Assembly (NCBI GenBank): GCA_014607495.2
Contig: CP053170.1
Coordinates: 6,882,001 to 6,946,000 of the forward strand
DNA length: 64,000 nucleotides
Direction of reading: 5' to 3'
DNA from: Carposina sasakii
Lineage: Eukaryota; Arthropoda; Insecta; Lepidoptera; Carposinidae
Shown here: piece by piece, positions 42,644 to 52,539 of the stretch
Position numbering within the stretch: the stretch's first letter is position 1
Layout: every line of letters starts with the position of its first letter
Made by a program: the position numbers and the translations under genes
Notes under the pieces: model-generated
Database searches by the model: none
Seen by the model: only the letters and a program-made list of their open reading frames with translations
Told to the model about the DNA's origin: nothing

Positions 42644-42776
42644 CTTCTTTTTCCTCAGAATCTGACGATGACGAATAAAGAATCACTCTAGTTCGCTTCT
42701 TGTTTTGGCTTTCTTTTAATTTCTTAATTTTATTTAAGTAATAGTTAATTTCACTAGAAGCTTTGCGTTTAGGCAT
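42644..42776 (-). CDS. DIRS gag, first exon
   Basis: An ATG at 42776-42774 opens a lysine-rich frame (MPKRKASSEINYYLNKIKKL, then KKRTRVILYSSS and SDSEEKE) that ends after one base of a codon at 42644, right before GTAAGA. The remaining two bases are supplied by the second exon at 42026, restoring a GAC codon and the frame. The lysine and serine/glutamate-rich start is plausible for an RNA-binding gag N-terminus. It is too short to stand out as an ORF by itself; support is the matching splice phase and position. Confidence 0.7.
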
Positions 42777-42868
42777 GTTCTTAATACTCTGATAATAAAT
42801 TTGAAAAATAGAATAAACTAAACTATAATACTAGAATTGAAAACGTGTGCTCGTTGCCGCGCACAAAA

Positions 42869-43030
42869 AAAGAATGGAGGAAATTATCGGTAGACTAGGA
42901 ATAGTGTCGTAGGTTGTAGGGTAGTTCTGTTTTCGAATTACCCACTCTGAAATTGTGCGAAGTTGCCAGTACAATAAAAGTACTACATGTGTTAAAAATA
43001 TATCAAAGAATGAAACGTACGAAATGTAAT
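42869..43030. repeat. DIRS gag-side terminal repeat
   Basis: The outer 48 bp (42983-43030) is the inverted partner of 38524-38571. The stretch 42869-43004 is identical by eye to 38321-38456 except one or two bases near its start. Confidence 0.9.
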
Positions 43031-43204
43031 AGCGCGGCATAAATAGGAATCACCTTTGAAACTATGCCATTTGTAATGCAATCTATTTGTGTAACTAGGA
43101 GTATGGGGTACAATGGCGGACAGAAAATGTTTACCATCTTAAGAATCACAATTGGAAGCTCACACGGTAGTAATGAATTTTATTAATCATACATTTATTT
43201 TCTA

Positions 43205-43320
43205 ACTAGTGACGCACGCGACTTCGTCCGTGTGGACTGCAGAAAAAACAAAATGTCGAAATTATCCGGGATATAAATATTTTCCCGGGATAAAAAGTAG
43301 CCTGTGTGTTAATCTAGGGT
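43205..43320 (+). repeat. Family L dispersed repeat
   Basis: CTAGTGACGCACGCGACTTC, GTGGACTGCAGAAAAAACAA, ATTATCCGGGATATAAATAT. Confidence 0.75.
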
Positions 43321-43750
43321 ATCAGCTAACTCCATAACGTAATGATATTTCTAAAGAAATAAGTTTCATCATCAAAAATTTGTTAATAAACTCGATATTT
43401 CATATTGAATAATAAACTTTCAAAAAGGCATTTTAGACTTAGTGAAAACAGTGTGACGTAGAACCTAATTTGAAAATTGGTAAACAATATGGTCGATTCC
43501 GGCAGTCACACTCCTAAAAGTAAAATGAGTCTTACCTGTCATTTTCTCTCTCAGCCATTTATGTTAAGAACGGAGAGAGATAGATTTGGAGGTTTGGGAT
43601 CTTTCAAAGAAATACGCAGATTGATTTTAGAATATTACTCGTATATTAAAGCACTCAGAAGACACAAGACCGTTACTACTTGAGAGACTAAAGGCAAGTG
43701 AGGGTGGCAAAAGAATACGTACACTTTTTATAAACTAAGTGTTTCACCGT
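43321..43750. other. Unclassified DNA
   Basis: A 68-codon frame at 43477-43683 shows no recognisable motif. Confidence 0.4.
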
Positions 43751-44053
43751 CTACCTTCATTTTATTTTATGTTTATCAATATAGCTTCATATTAAAATAT
43801 GATTAATTTTTGAAACACTTAAAAGGTGAATAAATCAACAATAGACCTGATTTTCTGATCGCGACAGTACAATGTACTGCAATAGCCACACTACTGAACG
43901 GGAATACAGTCATCAGCCTCTATGGGTGTAGGTACTTTTTATCGCGTTTCGTGATTGGTTGCCGACAAAGGTCGGATCATTCTGTAGATATTAATCTTTA
44001 TGTTGATTTATGATGAAGCTATATTGATAAACATAAAATAAAATGAAGGTAGA
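43751..44053. repeat. Perfect 42-bp inverted repeat around a 219-bp loop
   Basis: GTCTACCTTCATTTTATTTT starts the left arm (43751-43792), and the right arm (44012-44053) is its exact complement ending AAAATGAAGGTAGAC. Perfect arms suggest a young foldback element; its outer limits are not clear. Confidence 0.85.
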
Positions 44054-44054
44054 C

Positions 44055-44480
44055 GTGTACTCTCACAAGTATGCATTCGGGTCAGTGAGTCGACCGGAAA
44101 GTGTTGCGACGAGCGAGCGGGCGAGATACGTTCTGGTCGGTGAGGCGACTGGGAACGTGTTGCGGGCGATGCGTTCTAGTCTTTGAGGCGACTGGGAACT
44201 GTTGCCGTTGCGTGCGTGCGTTGCTAGCAGGTCCAGGAAGCTGTCATGGCGGCTTGTTATGGGTCTGCTGGCTGCTTGCGTGCTGCTGCTGCTGTCGTGG
44301 AAGAAGAGGAGAGGTGATTCTGTTGTGATGATACCTTGTTGCGGAGTACTGCGATGATGGTGAAGTTCCTTAAGGCTGAAGGTTGCGTATGTTCAGTTCA
44401 CAGGGGTTACCAGTGTGGGGGTTGTGAAAAGGGAAGCGCTTCCGGCCCCACCGGGCCGCTAGTTGTTGTTCGGCCCATGT
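44055..44480. other. GC-rich block with internal repeats
   Basis: TGAGGCGACTGGGAAC occurs twice (44141 and 44184) with a related TGAGTCGACCGGAAAG at 44087, and CGAGCGAGCGGGCGAG is near 44111. The open frames at 44101-44328 and 44336-44539 are GC-driven and unconvincing. It could be a retroelement 5' untranslated region or a host CpG-rich segment. Confidence 0.3.
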
Positions 44481-44484
44481 ATAT

Positions 44485-45320
44485 GTCGTGGCCATATCGT
44501 AGAATTGATCATTTCATGAAATGGTCGAGCATTTCATGAAATGGTCGCATTTCATGAAAAGTTCAACTGTCTATTGGCCACATCATGATATGGTTTGGGC
44601 AGATCGATGATTAAAAATCGTTTCTCGATATGGGCAACTAAACGCCCGATCATTTCATGAAGTGGTCAAGATTATTGATCATATCGTAAAATAGTTACAT
44701 GAATCACCGGTAGAGGCGCTGCGCGCGTTTTATTTATGTGTGAAGATGGCGGATTTTTCTTTTTAGGTTATAAAACAAATTAAAGAGAGTAGGGTGACTA
44801 TGCAGAAGAAGTTCACGGATAGTGTGTTATATTGTATAATGTATATTAGACTTAATGGTGGTTTATAATAATATTGTTAAACAAAAACCTTAGATTACGA
44901 TAGGTTAGGTTAGGTTAGGTTAGACTATGACAAATGACGCACGAGCCGAGCGAGCGGAGCGAGCGTGCCCAGGCAGCGTCCGGCGATGTGCCAGATGCGA
45001 ATCGCTTTTGTAAAGTCTTTTATGTTTTTAAATATTATATTGTGAAAATATCACATAAATAATAGCAAAAAAAATCATACCATCATACCTTATGGTATAC
45101 ATATGGTGTACGGTATATATTATTTATATAAGCTCTTACCACATTCGGATTTTATGGACACCCTGTTAATACGATTTGGCCAAACGTGGATGACAAAATC
45201 GTGAAATGTAGACGATTTAACGATCTGGTCAAATTGAATTGGCCACTTCATGAAATGCGACCACTTCATGAAATGCTCGACCATTTCATGAAATGATCAA
45301 TTTAACAATATGGCCACGAC
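44485..45320. mobile_element. 836-bp hAT-like non-autonomous element with palindromic subterminal repeats
   Basis: The ends GTCGTGGCCATATCGTAGAA and the mirrored TTTAACAATATGGCCACGAC form inverted repeats of about 75 bp with a few differences. ATTTCATGAAAT, itself a palindrome, recurs with GGTCG spacers near both ends (44498, 44526, 44545, and mirrored near 45248, 45269, 45287). Flanks are ATGTATAT (44477-44484) and ATCTATAT (45321-45328), an 8-bp duplication with one mismatch, which fits hAT. There is no transposase; the interior includes a GAGCGAGCGGAGCGAGCG stretch at 44948-44966. Confidence 0.82.
44901..44923. repeat. Short interstitial (TTAGG)n tract
   Basis: Four and a half TAGGT units lie inside the 836-bp element. 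TTAGG is the insect telomere unit; with so few copies this is probably not of telomeric origin. Confidence 0.85.
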
Positions 45321-45511
45321 ATCTATATTCCAATCATTGTGAGAAACTTCGATATCGCGTTCTAGGATTTGCATTCGATTGTGGTTCTCTCCTGCATCCG
45401 ATAGATGGCTCCGCTACAAACTTATTTCCAACCAACCAGTAGGTGGTAAACTGGATGAGAATGCTATGTAGCATAAAGTGCGCCTATACATTTTTTATGG
45501 CAAAGGCATAT

Positions 45512-45760
45512 TTCACTATGGGTGCGCCCACCGCCGGGCCCTACACCCTCCACTGACCCTCGGATCTGATAACTCATAACTGCGAAAACAAGCACTTTTC
45601 TCGTGGCGATTGTAGGTAGTGCAAGTGCTTGTTTTCGCAGTTATGAGTTATCAGATCAGAGGGTCAGTGGAGGGTGTATGGCCCGGTGACGGGCGCGCCT
45701 ATAGTGAATGTTTGAACTTCCGAATTGTAACGCCTAATACAATTTCATTTACGAAGGCAT
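45512..45760. mobile_element. Family G foldback, near-perfect arms
   Basis: CACTATGGGTGCGCCCACCG to CGAAAACAAGCACTT (left) mirrors AAGTGCTTGTTTTCGCAGTT to GCGCGCCTATAGTG (right), with arms of about 90 bp around a 20-bp loop. The part to 45760 (CTTCCGAATTGTAACGCC) is shared with the 24.5-kb copy. Confidence 0.85.
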
Positions 45761-46195
45761 ATTGTAAACACGCGGTATTACAATACTAGGCATATTGAAT
45801 AGTATGGGTTTTGGAAGGACATATTTTAGCTTTGTCTGCTTAATTAATTAGGTTGGGTAATATGTTTGAACTGTTAAAATAACAAAGCACAAGCCAAGCG
45901 AGCCAAGCACACTTTTGACATACTGGTCGTGGGTGGGAGCGACCGGCAGAAGTATTTTTTACTTTCATATTCAAAATGCCTAGGTAATTGCTACTTTGTA
46001 ATATGGCGTATTATACAATATAGTTATGATATCTTACACAATACTATCAGCTCTTATGCTTACCCTTACCTACCATTTCTAATTTAGATAGCTACTAAAA
46101 TACCTAAAGTATGTACTAACTTAGGTATACGAATTTTAGCGACAATAGTACGAGTAATATATATTTTGTTATTAGATACATATATATAATCATAT
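45761..46195. other. Unclassified DNA
   Basis: GGTATTACAATACTAGGCAT near 45775 resembles CGTATTACAAAACGGCCAGG near 59730; otherwise nothing is recognised. Confidence 0.4.
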
Positions 46196-46520
46196 AATCA
46201 CGACTTTATCCCTTACGGGGTGGGCAGAGCACCAAGGACCGATAGAACCACATGGTGCCACATCTGACCAATTTTGAGGGTATAGTTGAGATGTACTAGT
46301 TCAGTTAGTAGTGACAGGTGGTCAACCCATCGCCTACCAAGACCCTCTTGTCCCTCTGCTGACTTGTACAGTATGCCCGGGAAGAGAAGCAGCTGTAGTA
46401 TTACAAGTTTTTTTTCATTCCCAGAGCAGCATAGAAGAGTAGAATCATGCATGATGATCCTCAGCTCAAGATGTTAATGATCAATGACAAGTTGCTAGCG
46501 CATCGCCTGAGGTAATGCCT
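46196..46520 (-). mobile_element. Family E SINE-like repeat next to a family B scrap
   Basis: The complement of family E (46196-46438) begins GACTTTATCCCTTACGGGG on the plus strand and ends CCCAGAGCAGCATAG. It is followed by a plus-strand family B piece (GATCAATGACAAGTTGCTAG). Confidence 0.8.
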
Positions 46521-47279
46521 CTAAGTTTTTTTCTTACCATTTACCTATTAATCGTTAAAAGCAACATAACTACATACATAACATAATTTTATTTTATTCA
46601 CTATGTTTGTGGATGGATTAAAACTATTTCATTTATAGGTATTAGGATATAATATGAGGAGGTTCAAAAAAAATTTCCAGACAGGAACTGAGTAAATATT
46701 TGTCCAGAGTCGTTATCAAATCTGTCTGTGGCCCCCTCTGCCTCGAGAGATATTATGTGCATAATTCCTCAAAGTATGTTTCATAAACTTCGCTGAAGGA
46801 TTCAGAAGCTACGAGAACTCTACAAAACTAGTTAGAACTGTTATTAAATTAATTTTATTGACAGGCGGATAACAATATATTAGCACAATCAACAATATAT
46901 ATATATTAGTTTTTCATTATGTTATTTTATATATTATTTTCATTAAGGCCACAAAAGCCTTAACTTCAGAAATCCCGTTAATTCCCGTTTCGAGATATCC
47001 TATCTTAGTGCTCCGATATCCAATTATTTCGGCTATGCATTGACTATCAGTTATTTTAGTAGGTGACGGAAGAGTTTTGTAACAGTAAAAATTTAACGTA
47101 CTGGCGGTGGCCCACGTCCGTCTAAAATTTCCGTCACATTAGTTCCTGTTATCGTGGTAATTTCGAGATATTCTTTCTTTGTCCTTCACTACACTGCCCA
47201 AGGAACTTTCATTCTAAACTTTGGCTTACAAGGTCCTGTAGGTACTCGTAGTATATTATTTGTGCGTAGTATCTGCTGT
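46521..47279. other. Unclassified DNA
   Basis: No gene or repeat family was recognised. Confidence 0.4.
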
Positions 47280-47452
47280 CCACGGCAAGCTTAGCGTTGC
47301 ACGCCTTCCGGCCAGGTGGACCGATGACTTGAGGAAGGTGGTAGTGACTGGACGGGAAATCGAGCCTTGTAGCGTGCTCTGGGGGAGGCAGAGAGGGAGA
47401 GACGTATGTCAAGCTGTGGACCGCAATAGGCTAATAATGATGATGATCCATG
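47280..47452 (+). pseudogene. LINE ORF C-terminus
   Basis: The plus-strand frame gives VARLPARWTDDLRKVVVTGR, then LWGRQRGRDVCQAVDRNRL and a run of Met/Ile codons from a GATGAT tail. The RLPARWTDDL motif is the usual near-end of RTE-type ORFs, and the nucleotides after it match the end of family A. Truncated and diverged. Confidence 0.65.
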
Positions 47453-48204
47453 TATAGTAGTAGTTGTGCGTTGTCAGTCATTTTAGCCGGTAGGTGCAAA
47501 CATTGATATGATGAATATTGATGTTTGTTTCCGAGTCATGGATGTTTCTATACTTATCTATGTATTTATACCGTTACTTAGTACCCACGACACGAGACCT
47601 TAGGGATCTTAGTGTGGGATTAGGTTAATGTGTTGTGTAATGTGTGAATATTATATTATATTATGTTGTAGTGTTATTATACTCTTGTTGTTATCGTTTC
47701 CTTGCTCTTATTATACTCATAGAAAGGAAAAACCGGTCTAGAATTTTCGTTAGTCACTGCTTAATAAGATTTCTGAAAGTTGAGAGATTACCATAAAGTT
47801 TATCTAGCAGAGATGGCTGAACGTGGACATAAACTCGATTTGAAGTGACGACTTCAATTTAAGTTGTTATCTGTATGTTCTCGCTTAAGTTACGAGTGTT
47901 AACAATTAGGCAACTTTATGCTCGCATATTGAAAATTGTTATACTATGATTTGATAAATTAAAGGATTAGGTATTAGAATGTAAGCAATTTACGGTATTG
48001 ACAGGGCTAGTAATGTTCTATATGCTATCTAAAATCTAGGGCCACGGCCATAAATATATTTTTTTTATTATTTTTATGAAATCTAGCCAGATTTTATTTT
48101 TTCCTCTGGTAATTAATATTAGTTTTATTAATAAAGACTTAGATGAATTATAACTAGATTCAGTGACAGCGCTCAAAAAATGGCATGACAAATAGCTGCT
48201 CAAG
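47453..48204. other. Unclassified DNA
   Basis: No gene or repeat family was recognised. Confidence 0.4.
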
Positions 48205-48372
48205 TTTAAATTTTCAAGATTGTATGAAAATTCCTGAGATATTTAAAAATTCTCCATACAATCGGGAAAAATAAACATGTGATTTCGGATCTCAAATTTT
48301 GTGGATAGGTTCTCTATAGTGGGCTATTTACATAGCTTTTCGCTTAACATACCCTTTTTGTTACACCCTGTA
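48205..48372. mobile_element. Family F MITE, left end missing
   Basis: TTCAAGATTGTATGAAAATTCC to CCTTTTTGTTACACCCTGTA. It abuts the next element through TATATACAGGG. Confidence 0.8.
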
Positions 48373-48374
48373 TA

Positions 48375-48645
48375 TACAGGGTGATTTTTGGTCGTCAACG
48401 TTCCCGAAAACTACGGAATCTCCTCATCATCACGATCATTTTTCTCCATGGAAGCATACCTGGGAAGTGTCTGGTTTCCAAAATATTAGGGTCCAAAGTT
48501 GAGTAAATAGACTGCGTTTTTCTGCATAAATGCACATAGACGCGCGTAGCAGGATTTTTTCACGAAAAATAATTAATATCTGTCTATAAAAAAACTAACA
48601 TAAACACTAGACACTATAAATTTCGCACGATCAAGGAATTGAAAT
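48375..48645 (+). mobile_element. Family D MITE, 3' part missing
   Basis: TACAGGGTGATTTTTGGTCG, ACTATAAATTTCGCACGATC; it then runs into another family F element where the family D 3' third should be. Confidence 0.8.
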
Positions 48646-48654
48646 TTTTTGAAT

Positions 48655-48893
48655 TTTTTTTTTAAATTCTAAATAGCTCAATGTAGAGAACCTATCCACA
48701 AAATTTGAGACTCAAAATCACATGTTTATTTTTCAAGATTGTATGAAAATTCGTGAGATATTTGAAAATTCTCCATACTATCGGGAAAAATAAACATGTG
48801 ATTTTAGTCTCAAATTTTGTGAATAGGTTCTTTACAGTGGGCTGTTTACGTAGCTTTCCACTTAACATACCCTTTCTGTTACACTCTGTATAT
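48655..48893. mobile_element. Family F MITE
   Basis: ATAGCTCAATGTAGAGAACC, then ATCACATGTTTATTTTTCAAG and its mirror, and a right end CCTTTCTGTTACACTCTGTA. Confidence 0.75.
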
Positions 48894-49239
48894 AACATAG
48901 TATTTTATCTACTTAGGAAGTGCTTTAAATTTTCTAAAAGTCAGTGAATTCATCAAAGTTAACAGTCAACAATGAATTTAGCTCGCGCTTCACTTGACAG
49001 GTTTAGTATTAAGTTCCAAAATTCATTACAAACTCTTATAACAACAGGATAAGGTGCTATTTAGAGTAACTTTGCACAAAGGAACAAGGGTGAATACTAA
49101 CTTATGCCATCTCGGGACTCTTGATTTGAGTTTGTGGCACAAAATAGAAGAAAACGCGAGTTGTAAACGAATAATAATACATTTGTAACTGTATAAATTA
49201 TAATCAAGCCCATTTTATCTTCACAAAAAAAAATTGTTT
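48894..49239. other. Unclassified DNA
   Basis: No gene or repeat family was recognised. Confidence 0.4.
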
Positions 49240-49700
49240 AAAAAAAAAATTCCAGCAATTTTTTGCCATACAAACTTACTTTGTTTGATGTACCCCTCGC
49301 AAACGGTGGCACTGACAAAACATCCTATATAATTCAAGCCATTTACGTCGCGACATTTAGTTACTTGCGACAAGCACCCTTTTCCCCTAGGGATTAGGTA
49401 CTGCAATGTCTTTCTGTGTCAAACTAAAAGCTATATTGTATATACCTAATAATAAGATTGTATGCATATCTATCCCTGTATAGATATAGACAAAAGGGGA
49501 ACGTTAAGTAAAATGCTAAGAAGTTGGCTACTTTAGAGAAACTATTCAATATTTTTTTTTTGCTTATAGTAGAGACAATTCCTAAACAACTCAGGCATGT
49601 TCATACAATTTTGAAAATTAACCTTGTTTCAGTTTTTTTTTATTTCTGCATAGGTTCTGTACAGTGGACTATCTTTATGGCATTTATCTTAACTAACTAT
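49240..49700. mobile_element. Family D scrap and diverged family F copy
   Basis: CAAACTTACTTTGTTTGATG at 49269 is the 3' end of family D. From about 49480 family F blocks (GGGGAACGTTAAGTAAAATG, AACTCAGGCATGTTCATACA, ACAGTGGACTATCTTTATG) are recognisable. Confidence 0.55.
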
Positions 49701-49960
49701 TAACTAAGCAAATCTGGATGAAATTTGGCATAGATATAAGAAAATACATAAGCATCAGTCCAAGATATGTAGGATTGCCAAAACCGCTAAAAACTGCCGA
49801 TGTATAACAATGAAGACTATATTTTATGTAATGCGCTTTGTAAATTCTTTTAGTGCTATGACGTAAAACTTAATAGAACTGTCATTCAATCTGGGAGTTT
49901 TTTTAACTCGATTTTGCGATGAAAAATATAATATTATGTTTTTACACTAGCAAACTGTAA

Positions 49961-50172
49961 AGGCTTTAGCACACCGGATGCGTGTGCGTGCACATAAGCG
50001 TAGACGTATACGTACCTCTGAGTTGCAATGTATGGAACTGTATAGGCACGGGCAGACCGGATGCGTATGGGTAGACGTAAGCATAGACGTCAAGCGGTTC
50101 TATACTTTAAACTCAGAGGTACGTGTACGTCTACGCTTACGTGCACGCATATGCATCCGGTGTGCTCGAGCC
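49961..50172. mobile_element. Family P MITE (piggyBac type), copy 2
   Basis: The 212-bp copy has AGCACACCGGATGCGTGTGC at the left and GCATCCGGTGTGCTCGAGCC at the right. The right flank is TTAA (50173-50176) and the left flank is GTAA (49957-49960), one base away from a TTAA duplication. Confidence 0.85.
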
Positions 50173-50195
50173 TTAAAAGCTTATTATTAACTAGT

Positions 50196-50530
50196 GGGCG
50201 CCCGCGACTCCGTCCGCGTGGACTGCAGAAAAAAAAATATCGAAATTATCCGGGATAAAAACATTTTCTCGGGATAAAAAGTAGCCTATATGTTAAGTGG
50301 GACCTGTTACAATATATTCCTGAAAACTGCATCGAAATCGGTTCAGCCGTTTCTGAAATTAGTGTGCACAAACGCACAGAAAACAGACAAACCGACAAAC
50401 AGAAGAAAATTCCAAAAATCATTCTTTTGGGTACTATTTCGTCATTGATAAAGGCCTGCTATAATATTTTTTCTTATATATCTTCCATGTACAGACAGCG
50501 ATCCGTTACATTTTTATTATATGTATAGAT
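50196..50530 (+). repeat. Family L dispersed repeat, longest copy
   Basis: CTAGTGGGCGCCCGCGACTC, GATAAAAAGTAGCCTATATG, CTGCATCGAAATCGGTTCAG, ACCGACAAACAGAAGAAAATTCC and TACAGACAGCGATCCG in order. Confidence 0.85.
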
Positions 50531-51345
50531 AAATAACAGCGCTATCTCGTGGCCATATACAACATTTTATTGAAAATGGAAATTTAAGATTCGAAAAAGC
50601 AATGTCAGTAAACATTAGCACACTCGTACTTGTAACAAAGGAGTGACGTTTGACTTTTTTACCCGACTGCGCGACGCAAAGGAGTGGTATTGTGTTTAGT
50701 CTATTTATGTTTGTATGTTCCTTGACGTTAGTGAAAATCCAATATGGCGACTACTGGACGCCATTTTGTGAAAAAAAAGACGATAAAATATATCGATTGG
50801 GGCATCGTTGAATAGGAATTTAAAAATCAATTTTAGGTTTCTCTCAACATTTTTCGATTCGACCAACCGTTTAGGATCTATATCGATTAAAAGTTGCGTA
50901 ACAACCATTCTCACATATAAGTTTTTAGACAGCAGACGAAAACTTCTTGCTGCCGAGCATGTTAAGCATGTTTCTTGAAGCCTACCTATTAGTAGCTAGG
51001 TACTCATAACAAAAAAGTATAAAATAAAAATACATAATTTAAAAAATCCAAAAACCCGACTGCTTAAAAAAGAACCAAATAATGTACACAATAAAAAAAA
51101 CTGAAAAGAAAAAAACAAGCACTTAGATGTCCGGTGGTGTAAAATTCTATAATATTATTATGGAATAAATACTATTGAAGAACATAAAATATTTTCTAGT
51201 GATCGTAACATAACAACTGAACAGTCGGGATTCATTATCCGACAGCCAAGCTAATATTTCAATGGATCCTGGATTCTATATTCAGTGACGTGACTCTATA
51301 TAACATTTTTTTTGTGATTACCTAGCTCTCATTTTTTGGCTCATT
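50531..51345. other. Mostly unclassified
   Basis: TTACCCGACTGCGCGACGCA at about 50660 looks like part of a lepidopteran repeat I have seen elsewhere. No gene is evident. Confidence 0.35.
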
Positions 51346-51350
51346 CGTCA

Positions 51351-51442
51351 ACTGGCGACCGTAAAACTCGCGACTGGTAGGTTGACGACAAAAATATAGA
51401 TAAAACGACTAGTCGCGAGCTTTACAGTCGCCAGTTGCCGAA
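51351..51442. repeat. Inverted repeat of about 30-bp arms
   Basis: AACTGGCGACCGTAAAACTC then GCGACTGGT is mirrored by ACTAGTCGCGAGCTTTACAG then TCGCCAGTTG, with two to three mismatches. Confidence 0.8.
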
Positions 51443-52094
51443 CAATTCATTTTTTTTCAAGTAAATCTATTAATAGTCTTGATTTTTGTCATTATCCTTT
51501 TTCCTCAGTCGATACAAAAAGTAACACTGTCATTTTTATGAAAGCTTTGCAAGTAGTTTGCAAAATGTATACCTAATATAAATATACCCGCTCTAGTTCG
51601 TTATTGATTCGAGTTAATTAACGCCGTAATAACATAGTAACATCACTATTATTATTGTCTTACAATAACTCTTGTCCCATAGGTTCCAGAACTTTGATTG
51701 CCTTAACAGTATGTCAATCTGTCGACTGCAGCACAAAAGGAAAACGGTAATTTCCTTTCAATAAGGGAATATCAAAGCAAAAAGCACTCTAACATGTCAA
51801 CAAAGGGTTTGCTATAGTAATAACCTTTAGAATTAGTTCTCGTCAACGAATGGTCGGCCGGAGGAACTATTTTGAACTAGATCGTAATTTGAATTGTTTT
51901 ATTTAGATAAATTCAAATTTAGAATTTCTATTACGATTATTTTGAATAAGTGAATGGTTTTTAGTACTTGATAGGGCTTTGATATTAGTTTTGGTCTAGT
52001 AGTAATTCCATTCGTTCTTTAGATCCTAATAATAACATTGACCTGAATACGAGTACTAAAAGTCCAAATTAATCCATAATGCATGCTAATCTAT
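51443..52094. other. Unclassified DNA
   Basis: No gene or repeat family was recognised. Confidence 0.4.
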
Positions 52095-52345
52095 ATCTAT
52101 ACCATAGAGAAACTAATATTATAAAGAGGTAAACTTTGTTTGTTTGTTTTTGTGCAGCGAATAGGCTCCGAAACTACTGGACCGATTTTAAAAATTCTTT
52201 CACCGTTAGAATCGTTATTGGACCCGGATGAACATAGGCTATAGGGTTTCTCATAATTTCCTCTGGACTGGAATAAATATGAAGTATATAATTTAAAAAA
52301 AACCATTTCACGCATGGAGGTATAAGTTTGACATTCACCATAGAA
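52095..52345 (-). repeat. Family L dispersed repeat, minus strand
   Basis: ACTAATATTATAAAGAGGTA, a (TTTG)n tract and CGAAACTACTGGACCGATTT are the complement of the family L 3' end (compare 27820-27882). Confidence 0.75.
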
Positions 52346-52539
52346 AAACAAGTCCCCTGAAAGAGTCATCAATGCAGACGTATTTCGGGTAGTGAAGCAA
52401 AAACGAGTAAAAAATTCCGCATCTTCCGCTCATCTTACCCGCCGATTATTGCCAAATCGATAAATATTATCAGTTTTTTTAGAAACAGTAATAGGTTGTA
52501 AAAATTGGACATACTAAAAAGTAGCTTCAAAAATGTGCG

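Larger units (their letters stand above)
38189..43030 (-). mobile_element. DIRS-like tyrosine-recombinase retrotransposon
   Basis: The coding strand is minus: gag (42776-41227), then RT/RNase H (about 41205-40158) and recombinase (to 38751). A 48-bp end (42983-43030) is perfectly mirrored at 38524-38571. Immediately outside the latter lies a second inverted pair (38189-38264 with 38451-38526) and a direct copy of the gag-side end (38321-38456 equals 42869-43004). DIRS elements are known to use inverted ends, an internal complementary region and a tyrosine recombinase in place of an integrase. I cannot tell whether 38189-38523 belongs to the element or is an adjoining small element; the conservative element is 38524-43030. 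Confidence 0.8.

Noticed and set aside
44101..44328. 75-codon Cys-rich frame ending in CCCCCRG-like residues
   Set aside because: GC-biased sequence with (GCT)n runs; no conserved Cys spacing, and no splice or start context.
44901..44923. Telomere-proximal or telomere-derived sequence from (TTAGG)n
   Set aside because: Only four to five units inside a defined DNA transposon; such short tracts are common in insect DNA.
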